Shown piece after piece: positions 10,089 through 19,197 of a stretch of DNA of 22,068 nt; position 1 is the first letter of the stretch, and each line of letters begins with the position of its first letter. The notes under the pieces were generated by a model. It was not told where the DNA came from. It made no database searches and worked only from the letters and a program-made list of their open reading frames with translations. The DNA is taken from NCBI GenBank assembly GCA_001931875.2, contig MSJH02000610.1, positions 1 to 22,068 of the forward strand, given 5' to 3'. The position numbers and the translations under genes were made by a program. The stretch is from Byssochlamys sp. IMV 00236. Lineage: Eukaryota > Ascomycota > Eurotiomycetes > Eurotiales > Thermoascaceae.

Positions 10089-10844
10089 ATGAGCTCGAGT
10101 CTTCTCTTTTCTCTCTCTCTCTTATTTTCATCAATTCTCTCTATAATGAAGATTGGCTTAGTTGAACTATTACTTCTTTTATTCTTTTCTTGCACATTCT
10201 GTGAAACAAAAGAGGTCATGCTTTTGTCACTCTTAGTTTTTGCTTACCTTCATGAAGCAATGAAGTTAATAAGAAGACAAAAGGACGAAAAGGCTCAAGA
10301 TGGAACCAGTTCACAGGCACCACATAGGCAATCATCCCATATCGATCAACAGATGCAACTTAAACTGGATACAATCAGCCAGGAAATGGTTTGCATAAAA
10401 GAAACGATGAATGAACACATTGCTTATATGAAGCAGTTAGTTAACCAAGAGCGGGTCAATCAAGAAACAACTCATGCAAGAGAAATAGTCAGTCGAGATA
10501 TTGCTCAAATAAAGCACATGCTGCATGAAGCAATGGTTAGCCAAGAGTTAGGCCATCAAAATATTGCTGGCATAGATGTATCCCTCAAGCACATGGTGGG
10601 AACAAGACTAGCTAGTGTACAGGATAAGATAAGTCATTTGGAAAAGTCAATCAAACAAATACATGAACAGCAACAGGCAAAAGTTAAAGTAGAGGAACCA
10701 TCCAATGAACCCGAATCTCCTTCTCTACCAGCATCACATCCTGTGATAATAAAAGAGCATTCAGATGATCCTCTGGACTCTTTACCACGGCCACCTTCTA
10801 CGGATTCTATTAAGTCTGATCCATTTGAAATAGTTGATAAATAA
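10089..10844 (+). CDS. Unrecognised membrane protein with coiled-coil region
   Basis: A single-exon frame of 251 residues that I do not recognise. The ATG at 10089 was chosen because the in-frame codon at 10054 is GTG. The first about 65 residues are very hydrophobic, in two or three blocks: SSSLLFSLSLLFSSILSIM, then VELLLLLFFSCTF and VMLLSLLVFAYL. They end at a basic stretch (KLIRRQKDEK), which suggests membrane anchoring. A polar middle (about 90-200) has repeated Gln, Met, His and Glu and a heptad-like pattern, probably coiled coil. The C-terminus is Pro/Ser/Glu-rich and probably disordered, with a KVKVEEP motif that loosely resembles a SUMO site. AATAAA overlaps the stop codon at about 10839-10844. 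The gene is convergent with VTC4 (99 bp between stops). Function is unknown; that it is expressed and coding is probable given its length, composition and position. Confidence 0.6.
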   Translation: MSSSLLFSLSLLFSSILSIMKIGLVELLLLLFFSCTFCETKEVMLLSLLVFAYLHEAMKLIRRQKDEKAQDGTSSQAPHRQSSHIDQQMQLKLDTISQEMVCIKETMNEHIAYMKQLVNQERVNQETTHAREIVSRDIAQIKHMLHEAMVSQELGHQNIAGIDVSLKHMVGTRLASVQDKISHLEKSIKQIHEQQQAKVKVEEPSNEPESPSLPASHPVIIKEHSDDPLDSLPRPPSTDSIKSDPFEIVDK

Positions 10845-10943
10845 ACAATGCTTTATTATTTGCAAAGAAAAAAGTAATCACATAAGCAATGATGAATGAA
10901 AAAGAAGATTATAAAATACATGCTAATAAAGACACATCTCATT

Positions 10944-13158
10944 CTAATCCAGCCCGTCGAGGGTCATTCGAAGACCCATGTTGATGCAAACAGCCGCCAC
11001 CAAAAAGATGGTTAATACGGCAGGACCGTACTTGTCTGAGAAATCACCATACTCATTTCTTTCGACACGATTGGCACGTTCATGATATGTATAGAGTGCA
11101 TAGATCATCACAGACATGGACACGATCGTAAAGATGATAGCTGACATACGACCTACCTTGTCAGAAAAATTGAGTAGACCGATGGCAAGACCACCAAGTA
11201 AGAGGGTAAACTTGAGCCAGTGGAGGAAAGTACGTTCGTTGGCAAAGAAAGTCTTGGCAGGAGGGGCTTTGGTTGGAATAGGGCGTGTACGACCAGTGGG
11301 AATAGATGGATTGTTCTTCTTTCTGAGAAAGATAGTTTTTGATTTACTAAACAATTTGCTGAGTCCAGCAGGTGATAGTTGCTTATTGCTGTCAGAGGAT
11401 GCGTTATTTCTTGGTATGAGTGGTGTTGACTCTGTTGCTTCAGCCATGACTACTTGAACATGCTCATCTGTATGAACATCATGATGATTTTCATTATCGC
11501 TGTTGGACGCAGATCCACTTCCATTAGCATCTGGGCGAGATAAACCAAAGACCTTGCTACGTGGCTTTCTGATGTCAACGTCCATCTGAGGTAACCAAAA
11601 GGGTAATACGTTGATCCTGTCTTCTAGTAAGGTAGCACAACCATGAATAAACTTTGAGAATTTGGGGACAGATTCGACAAGGTGAGAGTTGACAAGTTCA
11701 GTGACCCATTGAGGTGGTTCTTGTCCTACATGTGTCTGTAACTTGACTTCGAGAACAGCATAAGGGAATCGACAGATGTCAGAATCAGGCAACTGTTTGA
11801 ATGGATAATCTACGCCAATGTCCATACGACGCCAATTGTTACCCGATCTCTGTCTACCATAGTTGTCTTCTCTGATCAAGGACAGTTCAGTATCCAAACT
11901 GATTCTGACACGAGCATCACCTGGTAATTGAAAGGCAGTACGGTTATAGAATGTACGCATCATGGGATGAAGTCTCTTGGTTAGGACAGTATATTGAACT
12001 TCTTGAGCTAATTGTTCTAATTCTTGAATCTCCTTTTCTGATTTACGTCCTTTCATCTTGTGGAATAGTTCATCAGTTGTATATTCACCCTTGAGGAAGG
12101 CATTCAAATACTTTTCTTTGATTGGAAAACGTGCTTTGACGGACTTTTCACCAGTCCAATCTTCATGATGTGTCTTTCGTTCCACAAAGATGGTATTTGA
12201 ATCCATGCCACCATACCAACGCATACGAATGGCTTCAGCACCCTCTGTCTTTTCTAATCTTCCCATATAAAGATCAAAGTCATCATTATCAAAATAGACA
12301 CTTGTAATTGCTGAATCTTGAGTTTGAAATTCCTTGTTGGGATTAAAGACCAAGACAGGTAAATGCTTTAAAATGATCAATTTGAGTTCAGTGATGTTAT
12401 CAGGATGGACCCTGCATTTGGTAAATTAGTCAATGGTAAAAACATTTTTTTTTACTTTTTTACTTGCCAATATTTAGTCGTATTTCTCACAAAGGCTGCT
12501 TGTTTACCACCAGCAGCTGAATCACCTCCTCTTTCTTTACCTCTTGTCCTCACTCGATCATAGAGTGAAGAGATACGAATGATCAATGCGTCATAATTTT
12601 CTTTATAAAATGGTTTCGCATTCAGTCTGACGCCAAACATTGGCTTTAATGGCCATCCTGTCACTTTCTATTGAATGCTGAGCGTGAATAACTATACCAC
12701 GTGCGTGAAATGATTGGCTTACATCATGCTTCTTTATAATCTTTAAAAAGCCAGTATAGTTTAATCTGGTAAACTTGGCCAAGTCATGGACATCAGCTAT
12801 AATATGTCCTAACTCAATTTCTGATGCAGTGAATTCATCTTCTTCCGGGTTCTCCTTTTGACATAGTTCATCTACTTCTTTCGACTCGAGTTCGATACGT
12901 CGATTGATCTCTTCCAACTTGACACGTTGAAAGCTATAGACCTTATCCAACTCTTTCTCGAGTAATTCTACAAATTTGCTTTCACTCTCTTCTGTCCATA
13001 CTTCACCTACTGCTCCCTTTTTCAATATGGTCTTTAGATCATCATAGGCTATTGTGTATGTTAATACATATATCACATGACTTTGATGTTTATCTACCAA
13101 TATAATGAAATGTCCACTCTGGATTCAATGAAGTTCTCAAAGTATGTCCAAACTTCAT
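10944..13158 (-). CDS. VTC4: Vacuolar transporter chaperone 4, polyphosphate polymerase
   Basis: The catalytic subunit of the VTC complex, which makes inorganic polyphosphate from ATP and moves it into the vacuole. Four exons join in phase: 13158-13098, 13048-12723, 12667-12468 and 12411-10944, giving 684 residues (yeast Vtc4 is 721). Order of domains: N-terminal SPX ([15 protein letters not shown] to about 170), which senses inositol pyrophosphates; the tunnel-shaped VTC domain (about 185-475); an acidic/Ser-rich linker; and a C-terminal DUF202-like unit with three membrane segments. Active-site marks are present: HPDNITELK with Lys206, IRMRWYG with Arg258 and Arg260, FVERKTH with Lys275, LEVKLQT with Glu417, and VPKFSKF at about 444-450. 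These catalytic residues distinguish Vtc4 from the non-catalytic Vtc2/3. The third intron appears to be GC-AG. Only 52 bp separate its ATG from the PCCA stop upstream on the same strand. Confidence 0.95.
12412..12467 (-). other. Non-canonical GC-AG intron within VTC4
   Basis: The strongly conserved run TKYW-VHPDN of Vtc4 is rebuilt only if the intron begins GCAAGT (12467) and ends TGCAG (12412), with TG|G forming the Trp codon. The nearby GT (GTAAAA, four bases further in) would add CAA and then shift frame into a stop within a few codons. GCAAGT is the classical sequence at GC donors. Exon 3 (200 nt) and exon 4 (1468 nt) fit this phase exactly. Confidence 0.8.
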
Positions 13159-13210
13159 TCTAACAATATATAAAAAAAAAAAAGAAGAAGAAAAAAAAAA
13201 AGAAATGCGT
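13159..13210 (-). promoter_or_regulatory. 52-bp spacer between PCCA stop and VTC4 start
   Basis: It consists mostly of an A-rich run on the plus strand (two poly-A blocks around AAGAAGAAG, about 13171-13203), so a T/C-rich leader for VTC4. There is no room here for a conventional upstream region, so VTC4 control elements may lie in the PCCA 3' coding end. Confidence 0.45.
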
Positions 13211-15553
13211 TTATTCAAACTCAATCAGAATTTGACCTGATTTAACTGTGCTTCCTGGTTGTACATGAATTTTTTTAACAACACCCGTCTGTGGCGTTCT
13301 TAGACTATTTTGCATCTTCATTGCTTCCACAATGACCATCTCGTTTCCTTCCTTTACTTGTTCACCTTCTTTAATAGATACAGATACAATCTTACCAGCC
13401 ATAGGAGACATCATCCTCTTGTTTTCTATTTTCGTCTTTTCTTTCTTTTCCATATATTTCAATACCTTTTCTTGTTCTGGACTATAAATGTTGATTCTGT
13501 ACTATGATACACATAATGTCATTATGATATATATTTGTGTATATATAAAATTTACCTTATTGCCTCTATATTGTATTCTGAATCCCATCCTTAGTTTATC
13601 CAAGTATTGAATAACTACCTCTTGATGGTCAATGCACGAATGAGCCAATAGACTATCCAATGGCCACCTTAGGCTAAACTCAAATGATTGGCTCTCTGTC
13701 TTGAACACGAACAGATCATTTCCCTTGTGTTCAATATCAACGCGCCTTTTATCTCTGTTGTTGTCTTCATCCTCTATTTCCACCCACATGGATTCTACTG
13801 TTTTCTTGTTTGGACCGCGCCAGTAACTCAACTCTTTCTTGAACCACATTGCGCTTGTCAGAGCAGCAATATGTTTGATCGATGTTTTATCTAACCATTC
13901 TGGTCTGAACCCATTCGGATACTCCTCTGATAAGAAATGTGTCGTGATTTTCTTCCCGTCTTGAAATCTTGGATGAGAAAAGACACCTCTAAGCAGAGGA
14001 ATGTTGTGTGTCACGCCCTTAATGACGTACCCATCCAAGGCTTGAAGCATACGCTCGAGAGCCTCTTGTCTTGTCTTGCCATACGTTGCGAGTTTACATA
14101 TCAGTGGATCATAGTCAAGATGCATCTCAGATCCTTCGATGAACCCAGAGTCACATCTCACTTGATCCATCTGGGGCTCTCGATAGGTAAGCAATCGTCC
14201 CACCGAGGGCAGATAATTTGTAGGATCCTCAGCATAGACTCTTGATTCAAATGCCCAGCCGGATAGTACGACATCGTCTTGCCGCAGATTCAGCGGATGG
14301 TTAGCAGCAGAATAAAGCATGTGTTCGACCAGATCCAAGTGAGTCACATACTCTGTGATCGGATGTTCTACCTGCAACCGTGTGTTCATTTCGAGAAAAT
14401 AAAAATTCTTGTCCATGTCCACCAAGAACTCAACTGTACCCGCTGAATTGTACCCAACATGTTTAGCAAGTGCCACTGCCTGTTCTCCCATACGTCTTCG
14501 TGTCTCAGGATCAAGATGAATACTAGGTGATTCCTCAATCACCTTTTGATTTCTTCTTTGAATCGAACATTCTCGCTCTGGCAAGTAGACCACGTTGCCA
14601 TAATTATCACCCAATACCTGTACTTCGATATGTCGTGGGTGATCAATGTATTTCTCAATCAACATACGGTCATCGTCAAAGGATGACTTTGATTCTTGTT
14701 TAGCCAATTTGAAGCCATCTCTCAATTCATCTGGATTCCTGAAAGAGATAGAAAAAGATTCAACATTTCGAAATATATTCTCAAAAAGAGGGAATCTTAC
14801 CATGCTATTCTCATGCCTTTACCGCCTCCTCCAGCGCTTGCCTTGATCATCACCGGATATCCAATCGTCTCTGCCATTCTCACTGCTTCTTCTACATCCT
14901 TAATCTCTCCATCATAGCCAGGTATGCAATTCACTCCACTTGCCTTGGCAATCAGCTTGCTCTGTATCTTATCCCCCATTGCCGCAATTGCAGATGCCTT
15001 TGGCCCCACAAAGACAATGCCACGCTCTTCTAGTTGCTTTACAAACATTGGATTTTCGCTCAGGAAGCCATATCCTGGATGCACAGCCTCGGCACCTGTC
15101 TGCTCGATCGCACGAAGAACGGCAGGAATGGATAGATACGATTGACCCACATGAACTGACTCATCTGCCATCTGAACGTGAAGCGCGTTGGCGTCGAGGT
15201 CTGTGTAAATAGCGACTGTCTTGATACCCATCTTTTTTGCTGTTTTGATAATACGACAGGCAATCTCTCCTCGGTTGGCAATCAGTAACTTTTGAAATGT
15301 CTTTAAAGATGAGGGTTAATATTGAAGTTCTTTCGTATCCTAAAACTAACTCGCTTTTTTTTTTTTATATACATTGACGTTTTACTTTTTTACAAGGTTT
15401 ATTAATAACAGTACTGAATAGACATGATTGTTGTCTTGTATATTTTGATAATGGAGTCGTGTAAAGTCGCTTGTTCCGCACAATGACCAAACATTCTGGG
15501 ATCTGCCTCTTGATCAAGATGGGTATTGATCGTTTTAGCACATTGACAAACAT
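13211..15553 (-). CDS. PCCA: Propionyl-CoA carboxylase alpha chain, mitochondrial
   Basis: The biotin-carrying subunit that carboxylates biotin with ATP and bicarbonate, for conversion of propionyl-CoA to methylmalonyl-CoA in the matrix. Four exons join in phase: 15553-15386, 15300-14801, 14738-13556 and 13501-13211, giving 713 residues. Residues 1-56 are Arg/Lys/Ser-rich, like a mitochondrial presequence. The biotin carboxylase part starts at [15 protein letters not shown] and includes the ATP-grasp loop [15 protein letters not shown] and the catalytic [11 protein letters not shown]. The C-terminal lipoyl/biotinyl domain has VEAMKMQNS with Lys679, 34 residues from the end, the same spacing as human [33 protein letters not shown] and AMKMQNS favour PCCA over methylcrotonyl-CoA, pyruvate or acetyl-CoA carboxylase. 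The ATG at 15553 was chosen over the in-frame GTG at 15577. The gene is divergent from SSN3, sharing 104 bp. The beta chain (PCCB) is not in the window. Confidence 0.93.
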
Positions 15554-15657
15554 GGGAACTGTGTGAAAAAAGCACACCTTTTTATTTTTCAGGGCATGAA
15601 TTTATAATTCTGGGCTTTAAATTCTTTCCTTTCCCTTTTTCCTACTTTTTTATTCAA
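15554..15657. promoter_or_regulatory. 104-bp bidirectional promoter region between PCCA and SSN3
   Basis: The start codons of PCCA (minus) and SSN3 (plus) are 104 bp apart, so promoter and both 5' leaders share this interval. It is AT-rich with a CT-rich tract (about 15625-15652) leading to the SSN3 ATG. A short T-rich stretch near 15580-15590 faces PCCA. No named element can be assigned. Confidence 0.6.
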
Positions 15658-17188
15658 ATGTCCATGATAGATTACAAGAAAAGAAAAGATGCAAGACGTC
15701 CTAGAGTATTAGACAAGTATGAAATCATTGGTTTCATCAGTTCTGGTACTTATGGTCGAGTGTACAAGGCAAGATCAAGAAACAAGTAAAGTTGAATTAA
15801 TATATAAAAAAAAGGATTGTAATTGATCTATACTTTTTATTGGTTGCTATAGAGACGATCCTCGAGAATTTGCCATCAAGAAATTTAAACCGGATAGAGA
15901 AGGAGATACTCATCATTACGTCGGAATATCTCAGTCAGCATGTCGAGAAATTGCTGTAAGGCAACACATACACACTTTATATACATTCGACTCATTTTCA
16001 TTAGTTATGTCGAGAACTAAGGCATGAGAATGTTGTGGCATTAGAAGAAGTGTTATTAGAAGATAAAGCGATATTTATGGTCTTTGAATATGCAGAACAT
16101 GACTTTTTGGTTAGTTTTGAAAAAAAGAAAGAAAGATATGGACAATTGCCAACTCTGTATTATAAATAGCAAATTATTCATCATCACCTGCATGCACAAA
16201 AGAAGCCTATTCCTGAAATAGTCGTCAAGTCGCTTCTATGGCAGCTAATTAACGGTGTAGCCTATCTTCATGCAAATTGGGTACTCCATAGAGATCTAAA
16301 GCCTGCCAATGGTAAGCATGTTATTATGGAATCAAACAAAAAAGAATTAACAATCGTATAGTCCTGTTGACAAGCGATGGTGTCGTCAAGACGGCCGATT
16401 TGGGTTTGGCAAGATTATTTAATAAACCTTTAGCGCCTCTTTTTAATGGCGATAAGGTTGTAGTGACAATATGGTATCGTGCACCAGAACTGCTGTTTGG
16501 AGCAAGACACTATACAAAAGCAGTGGACATGTGGGCAGTAGGATGTATCTTTGGTGAATTGCTTGCTTTGAAGCCGATATTCAAAGGAGAGGAAGCCAAG
16601 ATTGATAATAAAAAGAGTGTGCCGTTTCAACGAAGTCAACTAACTAAAATAATCGAAGTCATGGGAACGCCAACAAGTAAGTTCCAAAAAGGAAAATAAG
16701 TTGGAGAGTTATACTTAGTTTTTATAGAGGAAAGATGGCCATCAATAGATCAATTGCCGGATTATCCACATTTGGCATCATTTCCTCAGTAAGCCTTGGC
16801 AGTCTTTGTATGCTTTTCTTACTAACTTTTATTAGATGTCCTAATAATCTAAAGCAAGTATACCAAATGATGGTGTGTCCTAAAAGTGAATCAGCCTTCA
16901 ACTTGTTATCTGCGTTACTAGAATATGATCCAGCCAAACGAATCACTGCGGAGAAGGCGCTAAATCATCCTTATTTTCAAGAAGATCCAAAGCCAATCAT
17001 GAAGTAAGAAAAACCTGATTTTATAAACACATGTACTCATATATCTTGGTAGTGTCCTGGCTCATCAAAATATAGAATATCCTTTACGCCGAATCACACA
17101 CGAAGATAATGACATCAAATCGGCCAAAGCACCTGCCAAAGAGGACCTTCATGCGTCAAGGCAAATGAAGAAGCCAAGACTGGCTTAA
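15658..17188 (+). CDS. SSN3: Cyclin-dependent kinase 8, Mediator kinase module
   Basis: A CDK of the Cdk8/Srb10 (Ssn3) group. With cyclin C, Med12 and Med13 it forms the Mediator kinase module in the nucleus and tunes RNA polymerase II transcription. Eight exons join in phase: 15658-15785, 15853-15955, 16005-16109, 16170-16311, 16362-16676, 16728-16788, 16836-17003 and 17053-17188, giving 385 residues. Kinase marks: glycine loop [20 protein letters not shown], the Cdk8-type helix [10 protein letters not shown] in place of [22 protein letters not shown] with Asp154, [10 protein letters not shown] with Asp172, [20 protein letters not shown] and [25 protein letters not shown] closes the domain, followed by a short basic tail. 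No activating Thr is seen in the T-loop, typical for Cdk8. The ATG at 15658 is followed by another at 15664; the first was chosen. The gene converges on the pseudokinase gene with 11 nt between stops. Confidence 0.94.
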
Positions 17189-17195
17189 GAATATA

Positions 17196-17201
17196 TTTAT
17201 T
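17196..17201 (-). terminator. Likely polyadenylation signal of the pseudokinase gene (AATAAA)
   Basis: AATAAA on the minus strand overlaps the stop codon of the pseudokinase gene (17202-17200) and lies about 10 nt from the SSN3 stop on the other strand. If used, cleavage would occur inside the SSN3 3' coding end. Confidence 0.4.
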
Positions 17202-18496
17202 ATGTACATAAATACACATTTTCCATACCAATTTCTGGTAAATCCAGGATTCCACAATTACTTTTTTGATCATAATATGAGCCTACTGAAGCCGTAATAC
17301 GGAGCATCATGCGCTTCTTTAAGCTTGCACCTTGCATTAGGTCGTTCATGGCAGGTACGGCAACATTTTGATGACAATGGAGGAGATACTTGACAATCCG
17401 TGCCTGTCGCTGACGAACCTCTTCACCATGCTCCCAGAGCTGCCTTGAGATAGACGTGTGTTGAAGGAGTAGAGCAATGAGTGAGTCACAGACCTGCTGG
17501 GCGGTCGGACGAAGACAAGGGTCTTTGGCAAGACATTGAGTGAAAATGGTCTGATATGACGCATCCACTGTCTTGAGCGGCTCCATCTTGTAAACGTCGG
17601 GACAGACAGCGACTGAGGTGGGAAAGATGACACCCGAGACAAGTTGCCAGAGAATGATGCCTAGAGCATACACGTTCGATGCCTGATCAACTCTCATCTC
17701 GGGAGCAAAGTAAGGGTATCTGCCATAAAGTGTCTTATCTAATGGTTGTGTGTCGACGAGACTGAACTGAGTTCCTTTGATCAAGATATTTTTTGGCTGA
17801 AGATTAGGATGTACCTTATCAGTCTTGTGTAAATCTCGGACGACCGAGGCTGTCATGAACGCAGTGCGATATATTTTGTGGAAACTCCATTGATCGACTT
17901 GGGGTATCAGTTGTTCTAGACTTGCATCTGCAGCAATTGAGACGAGTCCGATAAGGTAGTCTTTCTTGTATTTCGATGGAATTGCCGTGATACCAACAGC
18001 GTGTTTCAGACACTAGAAATAAACAAGTAAATAAATGCATGAAACGGGGAAACTATATTTACTTGTTGTGTGATGTCATTGACTGCTCGTATGGCCATAT
18101 TGATCTTACAGCATTTCCATGGCAATCGACAGTGTGCCAAATAGACCTGTCCTCGGATACCCGATGGTAAGGCTTTGATTGATCGAAACCAGGTATATGG
18201 AAGCCATAGTAAAGGCTGATCACACTGTTCGAACACTTTTTGTAATTTACATGGATCACTGAAATAATGATGCAATAGTTCATCGTATAGCGTGGCATAT
18301 TGTTCATCCCTCGGTCGCCATCCTTTCATAAACATAGATCGATCTAGCCGTAGTACATCTGACCAGCAGATAGTGCTGTCATGTCCCTACAATAACTCAG
18401 ATGAATGCATCTACTAATAATAATTATTCTTACTTTTTGTATAGGGTTCAAGAACTCGCTAGGATGTGTCCTTATGTAGTCCGAGACATCTATCAT
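17200..18496 (-). CDS. Protein kinase-fold protein, predicted pseudokinase
   Basis: A kinase-like protein whose closest feel is the TKL-type families expanded in early-diverging fungi. Three exons join in phase: 18496-18434, 18386-18063 and 18012-17200, giving 399 residues. The fold is recognisable: IRGQVYLAHCRLPW (weak glycine loop), INMAIRAV (beta-3), VHPNLQPKNILI (catalytic loop), FSLVDTQ (start of the activation segment), YFAPEMRV (APE), NVYALGIILWQLVSG and CLAKDPCLRPTA. Key changes are the beta-3 Lys replaced by Arg121; HRD replaced by His-Pro-Asn (197-199), so the catalytic Asp is Asn; the catalytic-loop Lys is Gln201; and DFG is Asp-Thr-Gln (216-218). The metal-site Asn204 and Asp216 remain. 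It probably lacks phosphotransfer and may act as a scaffold or ligand-binding domain. The first about 90 residues resemble no domain I know. The ATG at 18496 was chosen because it joins in frame across intron 18433-18387. Confidence 0.78.
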
Positions 18497-19197
18497 TGTA
18501 TATGAGGAAAGGGAAGCTACACGCTTATTATCCCCCTCTTTCTAGCTTGATCTACCTGTTTGCTTTTGGATCATGTAAATGTCAAACATCTTGTGTGAGA
18601 AAAAAAAAAAAAAGAAAGAAAAAAAGGGCACATAGACTTGATATTTATTGACATGGCATCACGCCACCCACACTCACACACTCACACTCACATAAGCATC
18701 ACATCATGCACATAAAGACCACTGTTACATGGCAATGTATTTCCTACCAACCAAAGAAAAAATAGATGTATACAATATACTTGTCTCTTGTTCTCTTTTT
18801 CTCTTTAGAATAATATTCATGTTGGATGACAACATAATATATACTCACCCGTTTTTTTCTTTGATAGCATGAAATCATAAAGAAGAGTAAAGTAAGAAAT
18901 AAACAAGTTAAAATGACGATAATTCTACAAGTAACTTCTGTCTCTTTCTCTTTTGTTTCGTTCCTTCTCTTTGTCTATAAAGAAGTGATAAAATCATAAA
19001 CTCACATTGATTGGTTTAACTTAGAATTGGCTGATCGGTCATTCAATTTCCCTTTTTCAAAATGCTTTCCCTTTCTCTCTCTCTTTCTCTCTCACTATCC
19101 TCTTTTTTCTTTTTTTTTCTTTTTTTTTTCTTCTTATTATAAAATAACCATTTTTATCAATAGAAACACACACACACAGATTTTACATGTTGCAATA
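18497..19197. other. 701-bp divergent spacer with low-complexity tracts
   Basis: No gene is seen. It holds an A-rich run (18600-18627), a CA-rich tract (18661-18692), scattered CT-rich stretches (about 18781-18807 and 18940-18980) and a long pyrimidine block (about 19062-19137) just before the ATG of the next gene. It presumably contains the promoters of the pseudokinase (minus) and the acidic-protein gene (plus). Confidence 0.45.
18661..18692 (+). repeat. CA-rich low-complexity tract
   Basis: Interrupted CACA/CTCACA units read directly from the sequence, inside the divergent spacer. Confidence 0.65.

Noticed and set aside
13211..15553. Methylcrotonyl-CoA carboxylase alpha (MCCA) as identity of the biotin enzyme
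   Set aside because: The biotin motif AMKMQNS, the 34-residue distance to the C-terminus and the [10 protein letters not shown] and RIAW blocks are those of PCCA.
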